Below are positions 8,770 to 17,065 of a stretch of 58,701 nucleotides of DNA, piece by piece. The notes beneath the pieces are model-generated. The model ran no database searches. It saw only the letters and a list, made by a program, of their open reading frames with translations, and was not told where the DNA came from. The DNA lies in NCBI GenBank assembly GCA_021153985.1, contig JAJKJM010000151.1, positions 1 through 58,701 on the forward strand, read 5' to 3'. Made by a program: the position numbers and the translations under genes. Origin of the DNA: Polaromonas sp. Lineage in GTDB: Bacteria > Pseudomonadota > Gammaproteobacteria > Burkholderiales > Burkholderiaceae_C. The first letter of the stretch is position 1; each line of letters starts with the position of its first letter.

Positions 8770-10632
8770 TTACTCCTCCCGCAGGTGCAACGCCGTGTTC
8801 TTCAAGGCGGCATCGACGGAAAGAGGAGGCTTCCAGCCCAGCAGCCGCCGTGTCTTGCCGATGTCGACCTGTAGCGTATCGCACAGGCGCTGAATGATGG
8901 GCTCAGTGCCTGAGATGCGACCCGCAATCCGGAGGATGAAGAGCGGCATCGGCAGCAGCCTGGCGGGCCGTCCAAAAGTCACTGCGGTGCGTTGCAGAAG
9001 TTCTGTCACGCTGAGGTCCTCTCCATCGCTTACCAGAAAGGTCTGGTTAGCCGCCGCCGGATGAATCAGGCAGGTCACGAGGAGGTCAACCAGATTGTCG
9101 ATCGAGACCAGGCTGCGCCGATTGTCCAGTGAGCCGAATGGCATGGGAATACCCCTGCGCAACCAGCGCATCATCGTGTGGAAGTTAGCTTTGACACCAG
9201 GCCCATAGACAAGCACCGGCCGGACAATCACCACCTCCATGCCGGTCTGGCCGGCCAGCTCGATCAACGCTTTTTCCGCCTCCAGCTTCGAAACGCCATA
9301 AGGATCCGTCGGCTGCTCCACGTCCTCGGCGGTAAATGGCTGGCCTACCGCCGTCTTCTCTCCATTGACCTTGACGGAACTGATAAAAACAAAACGCCGC
9401 ACCCCGGCCTGGGCTGCCTGGCGCGCCAAGTTGAGCGTGAGAGCCACATTAACCCGCCGGAATTCCGCCAGCGGATCGGCAACCGTGTCGTTCATCACAT
9501 GGACGCGCGCGGCCAGATGTACCACGCTGTCAATGCCCGACAGTGCATCAGTCCACCGGGTGTTCTCATCAATGTTGCCCAGCGCGAGATGTTTCACGGC
9601 GGCCGACTGGTCGAGCCCGAGATTTTGGCGAACCACGCCCAACACAGTGCAACCGCGGGACGGAAGGGTATCGCACAAGGCCTTGCCGATAAAACCATTG
9701 GCTCCGGTGACAAGCACTCGCCGTCCCGTCAAGTCCGTCCCCGCAGTTTTTCCGCCGGTGCCACGGGCGAACTTGCCTCGCGGTTCGGCGGTAGTACCGC
9801 TGCTAAAGACGCCGCCCCACTTGCGCCAGTAAAGCCAGCCTGACTTGGCCGTGACAAACTTGGATCGCAGCGAGCGGTGCGTGTCACGCGCCCACTGATG
9901 AATGACACGGACACTTGGCACATAGACCACATCCGCCACGGTGAGCATCCTTCGCCCGATGTCCGCATCTTCGTAGTGCAGGAAAAAATCCGGATCAAAA
10001 CCGCGGATCGCCTGCAGCGGCGCGGTCCGAAAGAACATGAAGCACCCTGTCGGGTATTCGACGGGGTGAATCGGCCTGTCATAGTCGCAATCGCGCATCT
10101 CGAATTCGTTGATCACGGACAGCAGTTTCGACTGAAGCCATGGCGACGAAAAGCTGCGCAAAAACATGATCAGCAAAGTCGGGTTGCGTTTGCAAAGGTA
10201 ATGCCGCGAGCCGTCTTCACCATAAACCGCAGGACTTAGCATCCCCACGTCGTCATGCGCTTGCATGAAGCGAATCGCCTCCAGCAACGCATCGGCATTC
10301 ACGAAGAGGTCCGGATTGATGACGAGGTGATAGTCGGACCGGGCATGTTCGATGACGAGGTTATTGCCGCGCCCATATCCCAGGTTGCCTGGCGAGCGCA
10401 TCAATTCCAGCTTCCAATGAGGCACCGCCGCCTTAAAGCCTTCAAGCCAACGGGCCACCCGAAGATGCTCGCCGGCGTCGGCCGAGTTATCGACCAGCGT
10501 CAGGCCCAATTCCAGCGCATAGTGCTCTTTCGCTATCTTCGCGGCCTCCTCGAGCGCGAGCAGCGTTCGCTCAACGGTGGGCAGGTCAGGGTGGTAAAGA
10601 ACCAACGAAGCGCTGATGACGAGCGGATCCAT
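8770..10632 (-). CDS. Fused GT2 glycosyltransferase and WbpV-like UDP-HexNAc epimerase/reductase
   Basis: One 620-residue frame holds two enzymes. Residues 1 to about 275 are a GT2 transferase of the rhamnosyltransferase (WbbL/RfbF) type: ISASLVLYHPD, PGNLGYGRGNN, LVINPDLF, YPTGCFMFFR and HYEDADIGRR. After a Gly/Thr-rich linker (about 276-302) comes an extended SDR with TGANGFIG (309-316), SSVKVNGE, YGVSK and the tail GKTRRLLGWKPPLS. It closely resembles WbpV/WbfT, which in Pseudomonas O-antigen loci acts on 4-keto or 4-epimeric UDP-HexNAc to make FucNAc or QuiNAc precursors. The start at 10632 lies 1 base after the upstream acetyltransferase stop. The WbpM-type partner is at 47101 and the initiating transferase at 46504. 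Confidence 0.85.
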   Translation of the reverse strand: MDPLVISASLVLYHPDLPTVERTLLALEEAAKIAKEHYALELGLTLVDNSADAGEHLRVARWLEGFKAAVPHWKLELMRSPGNLGYGRGNNLVIEHARSDYHLVINPDLFVNADALLEAIRFMQAHDDVGMLSPAVYGEDGSRHYLCKRNPTLLIMFLRSFSSPWLQSKLLSVINEFEMRDCDYDRPIHPVEYPTGCFMFFRTAPLQAIRGFDPDFFLHYEDADIGRRMLTVADVVYVPSVRVIHQWARDTHRSLRSKFVTAKSGWLYWRKWGGVFSSGTTAEPRGKFARGTGGKTAGTDLTGRRVLVTGANGFIGKALCDTLPSRGCTVLGVVRQNLGLDQSAAVKHLALGNIDENTRWTDALSGIDSVVHLAARVHVMNDTVADPLAEFRRVNVALTLNLARQAAQAGVRRFVFISSVKVNGEKTAVGQPFTAEDVEQPTDPYGVSKLEAEKALIELAGQTGMEVVIVRPVLVYGPGVKANFHTMMRWLRRGIPMPFGSLDNRRSLVSIDNLVDLLVTCLIHPAAANQTFLVSDGEDLSVTELLQRTAVTFGRPARLLPMPLFILRIAGRISGTEPIIQRLCDTLQVDIGKTRRLLGWKPPLSVDAALKNTALHLREE

Positions 10633-10633
10633 A

Positions 10634-11188
10634 TCATTCGCTTTCGGAAATTCCGGGCACACCCCGGGAAACGACGGTAGCGGGAACACCGACGGCCACC
10701 GCATGGGCGGGCACGTCGCGCAGCACTACGGCATTGGCGCCGATCTTGGCATGGTCGCCCATATGGACGCGGCCGATCACCTTGGCACCGGCCCCGATGA
10801 ACACCTCGTTTCCAATCACGGGCCGCATGGCGGCGGTGAATCCCATGTCGGGTTCGCTCGCCCCCAAGGTCACCCCTTGCATGATGGTGCAATTGTCCCC
10901 GATGCGCTCCGCACCGATGACCGTGCCAACCGTATGCGGAAGGGAAAGCCCTCCGCCTATTTTGACCTGCGGTGATGTCTCAAGTCCAAATACCGCGACA
11001 TTCAGCATGGAACAAAGTTTCGCAACCGCGCCAAGGCGGTGCTCATGGAAAAACTCAGACAGCCGCAACAGCACCACCGGCGCCATTCGAGGGTTCAAAC
11101 AGGCTGCCAGCAGCGCCGGCGTTGATAGGGGAGAATGCCGGCCCCGCATGCGGTGGTAACGCTCGATGTCGGATCTGAGTAGTTTCAC
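10634..11188 (-). CDS. Serine O-acetyltransferase-like hexapeptide acetyltransferase
   Basis: The 184-residue enzyme resembles the short serine-acetyltransferase/EPS acetyltransferase group. An N-terminal helical part (LLRSDIERYHRM) is followed by a left-handed beta helix with hexapeptide repeats (KIGGGLSLPHTVGTVIGAERIGDNCTIMQGVTLG, quoted only to place it at residues 87-120) and the tail AVAVGVPATVV. I chose the GTG at 11188, which overlaps the flippase stop as GTGA; the open frame extends 100 residues further upstream, but that part lies inside the flippase gene and has no family features. In this setting it probably acetylates a sugar or precursor rather than making cysteine. Confidence 0.8.
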   Translation of the reverse strand: MKLLRSDIERYHRMRGRHSPLSTPALLAACLNPRMAPVVLLRLSEFFHEHRLGAVAKLCSMLNVAVFGLETSPQVKIGGGLSLPHTVGTVIGAERIGDNCTIMQGVTLGASEPDMGFTAAMRPVIGNEVFIGAGAKVIGRVHMGDHAKIGANAVVLRDVPAHAVAVGVPATVVSRGVPGISESE

Positions 11189-12639
11189 GGAGCAACTTTC
11201 TTGTAAGCGAGGAAAGAGGCGGCACTCGCGCTCAGTCCCGCGGCCAGGCAAATCCATTTTGCGAGCCCGGAGTGTGCCCAGGACAGGGTTACCGGTTCCA
11301 GAGCCAGATAGAACAAGGGTAACGTCCCTGCCGTCAGAAGGGGCCATATCTGGCGTCGCCGCATGAGCTTGTTCCTCATACACGCATATTCGACCACGAA
11401 CACGAGGTAAAGAAAATTCGGCAGTACAAACGCCCAGCTCAAAGCCTGCAGTGAAGCCTGCTGCTCGAGCGCATACCGCGTCGTGCAAAGCAGCAGCAGG
11501 TTAAGGGTGAGATCGGAGATCATCAGCACGCGCGAATTACGTGTGGCCAGAATCATGGTTCCGTAGACCCAGGAGGTGCCGCGAAATATCACGGCAATCA
11601 CCAGTACGGCCAGGACCTTGCCGGACTCCTGGAACTGCGGGCTGTAGAGCAGGTTGATCAATGGTTTTTTCAGAAAAACCATCCCATAGCAACCCAATAT
11701 GCTTGCGCCGAGCACCAGATAAGCTGTCTTCAGCATGCAGACCTTCTGGTCGGCAGGCTCCACTGCCGCCGTCAGCAGGGGCAGGTAAATGGCGCTGCAG
11801 GCTGTCAGGAAAAGAGTGGCGTAGTTGAAAGTCAGCGTCCAACCTGCGTCGAAAAGCCCGGCGAAGGCGAAGCCTTCCATCTCAATCACCCATGACCTGA
11901 CCAACAGCAGGGTGACAGTGGTGGAGAGGGCGGCCACGAGGTTTGACAACGCAAATCGAAGAAAAGCCCGGCTTTGGGCTCGCGGCAGGAGCCCTGCCGG
12001 CGTGCCTGCCGCAGGCCTGGGCAAACGCGACATCCCGAAGAGGCCGAACACATAGGTCAGGCCAAAACAAAGCACAAAAGATCCGGCGAGCAAACGCGGG
12101 TCCGACGGCAGCCGCAGTATCCAGGCGCCGGCCAACAACGCCACCATTGCAGCGGGCCCCGCAGTTTGCGCTAACGCCAGGTGGGCGTATGAACGGTAGC
12201 CATTCAACACGGCAATTGCGTAGGTCCCCGCCACATTGAGCAGTACGGCCAACGCGACCCAGCGAACGGTCGCCACCAGCTCGGGGGCGCTGGACGACAG
12301 GAGAAACCGGGTCAACTGTGGCGCCGCCAAAAGCATCCCCGCTACAACACCCAAACCGGTTATGCCGATGAAGCGGGCGGCCGATGACCGGAAACGCGCT
12401 TTTTCATCGTCTTTCGGGCGTTCGGCGAGGCCCTGAACAACAGAGTTGGTGCCGCCAAATGTCGCGCCTATGGTGGCGGCCTGGGCCATTTGTCTGAGCT
12501 GAGAGAACAGGCCGACGCCCTCCGGTCCCATCCAATAAGCGATGGCCTTGAAACTGAGTAACCACAGGAATGCCGATCCGAAGACACCTGCCGTGCTGAT
12601 CAAAATCCCGCTTTTCAGGCTTGCCGGACGTGCGCGCAT
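11185..12639 (-). CDS. wzx: Wzx-type polysaccharide flippase
   Basis: The 484-residue protein is very hydrophobic, with about 12-14 predicted membrane segments and the MOP-exporter start SGILISTAGVFGSAFLWLLSFKAIAYWMGPEGVG, which places it near WzxE/O-antigen translocases. Such proteins flip undecaprenyl-diphosphate-linked repeat units across the inner membrane. It lies between an acetyltransferase (4-base overlap) and a Wzy/ligase-type protein (13-base gap), the expected Wzx/Wzy neighbourhood. A second flippase candidate, an ABC protein, lies at 40272-42113. Confidence 0.85.
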   Translation of the reverse strand: MRARPASLKSGILISTAGVFGSAFLWLLSFKAIAYWMGPEGVGLFSQLRQMAQAATIGATFGGTNSVVQGLAERPKDDEKARFRSSAARFIGITGLGVVAGMLLAAPQLTRFLLSSSAPELVATVRWVALAVLLNVAGTYAIAVLNGYRSYAHLALAQTAGPAAMVALLAGAWILRLPSDPRLLAGSFVLCFGLTYVFGLFGMSRLPRPAAGTPAGLLPRAQSRAFLRFALSNLVAALSTTVTLLLVRSWVIEMEGFAFAGLFDAGWTLTFNYATLFLTACSAIYLPLLTAAVEPADQKVCMLKTAYLVLGASILGCYGMVFLKKPLINLLYSPQFQESGKVLAVLVIAVIFRGTSWVYGTMILATRNSRVLMISDLTLNLLLLCTTRYALEQQASLQALSWAFVLPNFLYLVFVVEYACMRNKLMRRRQIWPLLTAGTLPLFYLALEPVTLSWAHSGLAKWICLAAGLSASAASFLAYKKVAP

Positions 12640-12652
12640 AGGCCTGCGGGCG

Positions 12653-13912
12653 CTAGACGTCCCGGCGGGACGGCGGCAGAAGACGCAAACGCGTCAGCAG
12701 CAAACCCCACAGGAAGTACGCAAAAATCCCCGGATACGGCTGACGTAGCGTGACCTTGAAGTTGCTGTCGACGATAACCAGGTAAAAGACCAGAACAGCC
12801 AGCCACCAGGTCTCGGCGGACAAGGTCCGTCTGTGCTTCCAGCAAAGCCCGGCTGTATAGGCGACCAGTGCCAATAACGGCAGAATTCCAACAAGGCCGA
12901 AGGTGTAACCCATGTCGATATACCAGTTATGCGGGCTCGACCTGATTTCGCGCGGCATGGGTTGCGGATGGCCCACCAGGACCGTCTTTGCGCTTTCGAA
13001 GATCGCCCCGCCAAAAAATTTCCAGTCCTCAAAGCGCTCCTGCACATTGGTGGGTATATTTCCCTCGGCCAGGCTTTCAAATTTGGCGTGAAAGTTTATC
13101 TGGTGTTTTTCCAGCGAAAGAACGCTCATTTCCTTGAAATAGGCCACTGCGCCAACGCCCGCCGCGACCGCAAGAATCAGGAAAATGGCTGCCGACTTTG
13201 CACTCACCTTGGCCCTGTATTTATAGAGTTTCAAACCCAGGAAGACCAGCAGGAAGCTGACGTAGGCAAAGATGGTCAGAAAGGAAAGACTGGCTGTGAC
13301 GTAGGCAAGCATCGGCAGCATCATGACGCAAAGCCACACCCGGTGCTCGTCCCACAGGGAGGTCAGAGAAAACGCAAAAGCGCACACAAAGATCAGCGTC
13401 ACGTACTGAAAATGTGAATAAATGCTGAACGCATACATATAGTGCGTCAGGATTAACCCGCCTTGCAGCCAGGAGGCCAGCAACTGCAGGGGCGCAACGA
13501 TGGAGACGACAACCAAAAATGCCCGGGCGATGATTTTGTCGCGGTCTTCGACCAACTGCCCCAGCAGCAAGCCGGCAATAGGCAGCATGACCTGCGCGAT
13601 CATGAGCAACTTGCGCTGCGGCGGCACCACTCCATTGCTGCCGAGCCATAAGGAGGCCAAGCTGACCATAACAACGCCACCTATCATGGCAAGCGCCGGA
13701 CGAATCCGCTGCATGCTGCCGAAGGTCAAAAACACAAGCGATGCCGCGCAAGCCAGAAGCGACACTGGGAGCGGCAATGCCGCCAATACGCCTTGCGAGT
13801 CGATGATGGGATTGACATCCCGGTAGACGCCACCGCCGAGCTGGAAAAACACAGGGAGTACAAGCAGCAAGCCGACGGCCCACAGCCAAGGGGTTTTATT
13901 CTTGAAAATCAT
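12653..13912 (-). CDS. O-antigen polymerase/ligase-family membrane protein (Wzy or WaaL type)
   Basis: The 419-residue polytopic protein has about 10-12 hydrophobic segments and a large periplasmic loop followed by SPHNWYIDMGYTFGLVGILP, the pattern of the Wzy_C/RfaL superfamily with its His and downstream Gly-rich helix. Such proteins polymerise repeat units or ligate glycan to lipid A or protein. I prefer the ATG at 13912 (MIFKNKTPW); an in-frame ATG at 13981 would add 23 polar residues. About 260 bases upstream are non-coding. Polymerase and ligase cannot be told apart by eye, and another candidate lies at 21143. Confidence 0.8.
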   Translation of the reverse strand: MIFKNKTPWLWAVGLLLVLPVFFQLGGGVYRDVNPIIDSQGVLAALPLPVSLLACAASLVFLTFGSMQRIRPALAMIGGVVMVSLASLWLGSNGVVPPQRKLLMIAQVMLPIAGLLLGQLVEDRDKIIARAFLVVVSIVAPLQLLASWLQGGLILTHYMYAFSIYSHFQYVTLIFVCAFAFSLTSLWDEHRVWLCVMMLPMLAYVTASLSFLTIFAYVSFLLVFLGLKLYKYRAKVSAKSAAIFLILAVAAGVGAVAYFKEMSVLSLEKHQINFHAKFESLAEGNIPTNVQERFEDWKFFGGAIFESAKTVLVGHPQPMPREIRSSPHNWYIDMGYTFGLVGILPLLALVAYTAGLCWKHRRTLSAETWWLAVLVFYLVIVDSNFKVTLRQPYPGIFAYFLWGLLLTRLRLLPPSRRDV

Positions 13913-14172
13913 CTCTGATCTTTTTGATGAAGCGGTTAGTCTTGAGAGCGGGCCCGGGTCTACTGAAGGCCCCCTGCTCAACCGGTGGTTTCGAACTCAT
14001 ATTTGGCCAGCATCGCGACGGCTGCCGGCGTCAAGCCGCCGCGCCTCCTGCCACGGGTTCGGCTGCCGAAATTGGAGACTGGCAGTGTACGTCAACAAGG
14101 TGAAGCGGCTATGCGGCCACCAGGTGCCGACGACTGCCGGACAGATGGCGATGCGACGCCGGCCAACCACAG
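13913..14172. other. 260-bp intergenic gap within the glycan block
   Basis: No gene with coding character is visible here between the polymerase/ligase start and the end of the upstream GT4 gene. I see no convincing promoter, terminator hairpin or repeat. It is unusually long for this otherwise tightly packed block and could contain an internal promoter. Confidence 0.5.
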
Positions 14173-15345
14173 TCAGGCACCCAACACGGACTGATAGAAG
14201 TCGACGAAAGCACCGACCACGCGTCCTTCTGAATACTTTTCGGCGACTCTGGCGCGCGCCGCCTCTCCCATTGCCAGGCGAACCTCCGGGCGGCCTGCCA
14301 TCAACATCATCGCCTCGGCAATTTCAGGAATCGCAGCCGGCTGATGGAGAATGCCGGTCACGCCTTCCGCGACGGCGTCCGTCACACCATAAATACGCGA
14401 CGCGATAGCCGGCAGCCCGACCGCCGCGGCCTCGATGACTACGGTACTGAACCCCTCTCTATAGCTTGGCAGGCACAGCACATCAGCGGCCTTCATGTAA
14501 CGTTCGGGCGTGTCGGTAAAGCCGACGGTGTGAACGCGTCCGGAAACGGCTCGCGTCAGTTCAGCTAGCGCTCCGCCCAGACGCTCTTCATCAGGACCTA
14601 CGACCAGCAAGTGGACAAGTTCGTTACCAGCGGCAACCCGCGCGAATGCCTCGGCCAAGTCGAGCAACCCTTTATCACGCGTCAAGCGCCCGATAAAAAG
14701 AAATACCATGGCATCTTCAGGGATCTGCAGGCTCTGGCGAACATCGAGGCGAACGCTGTGGCTGGCGCTAAAGCGGTCAATATCCACGCCTGCCACGGAA
14801 CCATCAGCCAACACGCCGATGCGGGCAGGCGAGACGACTTGCTGGTCAATGAGGAACTGGCGCTGGGCGTAGCTGTCGGCAAAAACCTTGGTGGCGCACC
14901 AGGCCGTCAAACCGTCAAGTCTTTTCAGCAATTGCCTTTTGAGTCCACGCTGGGTGGCCCAGACCTGGCCGGTGAATGTGTGGAATCTCCAAGGTATGCC
15001 TGCCGCTCTCGCGGCAACCATCGCAAGCAGGCCGGCCTTAGGCATGATGGAGTGCACTGCATCAAACCGCTGAACCCTGAAAAAACGCCAAAGCTCCAGG
15101 GTTGACGCGATGTCACGGCGAATCGCAATCTTCCGTTGGATGTCTACGGCAAAAAAATCGGTTTCCGATAGGGACGCGAGCAGATCACCGGCTACCCCAT
15201 TCGCCACAATGGTGACGTCGTAGTAGCTGCTCAGCTTTCTGACCTGTGGACTTAAAAACACATTGACGGCAAAAGGCACGGTCGCCACGATGCATATTTT
15301 TTTCCGGCTGGCGGCATGTCCGGGGAGTGTTGACTGAAGACTCAT
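14173..15345 (-). CDS. Family 4 glycosyltransferase
   Basis: The 390-residue cytoplasmic or membrane-associated GT-B enzyme has an N-terminal acceptor domain (ICIVATVPFAVNVFLSPQVRKL, about residues 17-38) and a C-terminal nucleotide-sugar domain with FIGRLTRDKGLLDLAEAF and the EX7E motif in SYREGFSTVVIEAAAVGLPA. It is a retaining transferase that adds one sugar to the lipid-linked repeat unit. Its start overlaps the upstream epimerase stop (ATGA at 15345-15342). Donor and acceptor are not evident. Confidence 0.88.
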   Translation of the reverse strand: MSLQSTLPGHAASRKKICIVATVPFAVNVFLSPQVRKLSSYYDVTIVANGVAGDLLASLSETDFFAVDIQRKIAIRRDIASTLELWRFFRVQRFDAVHSIMPKAGLLAMVAARAAGIPWRFHTFTGQVWATQRGLKRQLLKRLDGLTAWCATKVFADSYAQRQFLIDQQVVSPARIGVLADGSVAGVDIDRFSASHSVRLDVRQSLQIPEDAMVFLFIGRLTRDKGLLDLAEAFARVAAGNELVHLLVVGPDEERLGGALAELTRAVSGRVHTVGFTDTPERYMKAADVLCLPSYREGFSTVVIEAAAVGLPAIASRIYGVTDAVAEGVTGILHQPAAIPEIAEAMMLMAGRPEVRLAMGEAARARVAEKYSEGRVVGAFVDFYQSVLGA

Positions 15346-16163
15346 GAACCGGAAATGCGATGAAATTCGAAGCCATCGCGCAGATAGTCCTCAATTGGAA
15401 TGAATGTGTAGCCCAGCAAGCTCTTTAACCGTGAAATGTCGGCCCTGGAGTATTCGGCTTCCCGCACGCTTGAAGCGCGAATGACAAGTTCGGGGTGGCG
15501 CGCACGGACCATATCTACCAGCGTCGAGACCTTGGTCGCGATTCCGGTGCCAACGTTCAGTATGGTGTGTGGAATGTCCAGTTTCAGCAGTTGCACCACA
15601 ATCGCCGCGACGTCGGCGACATGAATGAAATCCCTTTGGGCGATTCCCGCATTGTTCAAGGTAAAGGGGCTGCCGCTTTGCAGGGCCTTGCGGATATGGC
15701 TCAAGATGGAGAAATGGTCCGTTCCGCCATACATATTAAAAACCCGCAAGATTTCATATTTGATGCGGTTTGCCTCGCAGAACTCTGAGATGATCTTTTC
15801 ATTGAGCAGCTTGTTGATTCCGTTGATGCTGGTGGGATGGCAGGCACTGGCCTCTCCCGAACCGATACTGTCACCGTAAACGGCGCAACTACTCATAAAG
15901 ATCAAACGAGGGATTTCGTGGGACCTCATTGCTTCGAGCAATCTGGCCGTCGTGACCAGGTTGGAATCGAGTAATTTCACCGGTGACTGCGCCATCGAGC
16001 TCTGGAGGTCGCTCGCGGCATGTATCACAACGTCAACTCCGCTAGACAACACCTGATCAATACCATCCCAGTCGCCGCGATTGATGGCAATGACATCGCC
16101 ATCGGCCCGGGCAAGGAATTCCTGGCCGAAGTTTCCGCTAGCGCCCGTGAGTGCGATTTTCAT
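15342..16163 (-). CDS. Epimerase-like extended SDR with the catalytic Tyr replaced
   Basis: The 273-residue protein begins with the NAD-binding motif ALTGASGNFGQ and follows the sugar-nucleotide epimerase/dehydratase pattern (MSSCAVYGD, RVFNMYGG, DFIHVADVA, LNVGTGIAT). Where the family has YGxSK it reads NGINK (residues 114-118): the Lys is present but the proton-transferring Tyr is Asn. It may be an altered reductase or a non-catalytic protein. The start at 16163 overlaps the upstream GT2 stop (ATGA); an earlier in-frame ATG would run 75 bases into that gene and adds nothing family-like. Confidence 0.78.
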   Translation of the reverse strand: MKIALTGASGNFGQEFLARADGDVIAINRGDWDGIDQVLSSGVDVVIHAASDLQSSMAQSPVKLLDSNLVTTARLLEAMRSHEIPRLIFMSSCAVYGDSIGSGEASACHPTSINGINKLLNEKIISEFCEANRIKYEILRVFNMYGGTDHFSILSHIRKALQSGSPFTLNNAGIAQRDFIHVADVAAIVVQLLKLDIPHTILNVGTGIATKVSTLVDMVRARHPELVIRASSVREAEYSRADISRLKSLLGYTFIPIEDYLRDGFEFHRISGS

Positions 16164-17065
16164 TTTTCCCCCGATGCGGTGTTCTTCGCGGAGACCGGAG
16201 AATGGCCCGCACGGACGCCGTGCCATATGTTTGCCCATGCCGACATGGTCTGCGCATCGACGGGCCCCAGCGTGTTGCGCGCAGACTTGACACCAAGCCC
16301 GATATTAAGGAAATCGCCTGCAATTCTCAGGGGCTGCAGGATGCTGAGCAACATGGCGTCCATGAACTTGCGCCGGGCCAGTGCGTCTTTGCCGATCACG
16401 CGCCAGAATACAAGCCGCCTTTTGTACATTTTCCTGAACGATCGGCCGTCTTCCCGGTAAGCAAGCAATACCTCGCGCAATCCCGCGAAGCAGCTCGTAT
16501 CGAAGGCGCTGTACAACAGCAGTTGATCCTCGGAACCGTCCGCAGTGGGCACGTAGCGGTGCGCCGTGAACCAGCTCGTTTTCCCCATCCAGGCCGGGTG
16601 CGGGAAGTAAAAACCTTTCCATGGACGGCGACCGATAGCTTCGTGGCTTTGCGCAACTTCGATCACACCCGTCAGGCTTCCGTCGTCACGAAACACAACC
16701 ACTGACGAGGCGATCAGGTCGACGTCGGGATGAGCCTCCAGAAATGCGACCTGGGTTGCCAGTCGCTGGGGAAACGCAATATCGTCCTGGTCCATGCGGC
16801 AGAAATACTTGCCTTTGGCCAGCGCCACCGCCTCGTTCAGCCGCGCGGGAAGCCCTTTGTTCAAACCGTCCGACAGCGCAAGAATGCGGGAATCCGGGAA
16901 ACTCCTGGCGATGCGCACGCTGTCGTCACGCGAGCCGTCATCGATCAGGATCAATTCCCAGTTCTGGTAAGTCTGGGCCCGCAGGGAGTTCACGGCTTCG
17001 AGCAGCGTCGCGCCGCCGTTGTAGATCGACAAGCCGATCGTGACCAGGGGTGAATCGGGCTTCAA
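16160..17065 (-). CDS. Family 2 glycosyltransferase
   Basis: The 301-residue inverting GT-A transferase has TIGLSIYNGGATLLEAVNSL, the nucleotide-binding ELILIDDGSRDDS, the metal-binding FCRMDQDDIAFPQR (DQDD) and a C-terminal hydrophobic/basic stretch. I place the start at a TTG (17065), which overlaps the fucosyltransferase stop as TTGA and begins LKPDSPLVTIG; the longer open frame upstream lies within the fucosyltransferase gene. Its stop overlaps the next gene. It probably adds one residue of the repeat unit; the sugar is not predictable. Confidence 0.85.
   Translation of the reverse strand: MKPDSPLVTIGLSIYNGGATLLEAVNSLRAQTYQNWELILIDDGSRDDSVRIARSFPDSRILALSDGLNKGLPARLNEAVALAKGKYFCRMDQDDIAFPQRLATQVAFLEAHPDVDLIASSVVVFRDDGSLTGVIEVAQSHEAIGRRPWKGFYFPHPAWMGKTSWFTAHRYVPTADGSEDQLLLYSAFDTSCFAGLREVLLAYREDGRSFRKMYKRRLVFWRVIGKDALARRKFMDAMLLSILQPLRIAGDFLNIGLGVKSARNTLGPVDAQTMSAWANIWHGVRAGHSPVSAKNTASGEK

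Noticed and set aside
8770-10704. Start 24 residues earlier for the GT2-WbpV fusion
   Set aside because: The extra part overlaps the acetyltransferase end and reads as Pro-rich non-family sequence; the ATG at 10632 gives the normal GT2 start.
10634-11488. Longer 284-residue version of the acetyltransferase
   Set aside because: The first 100 residues lie inside the flippase gene and do not match the family; the GTG at 11188 gives a normal length and an overlap with the upstream stop.
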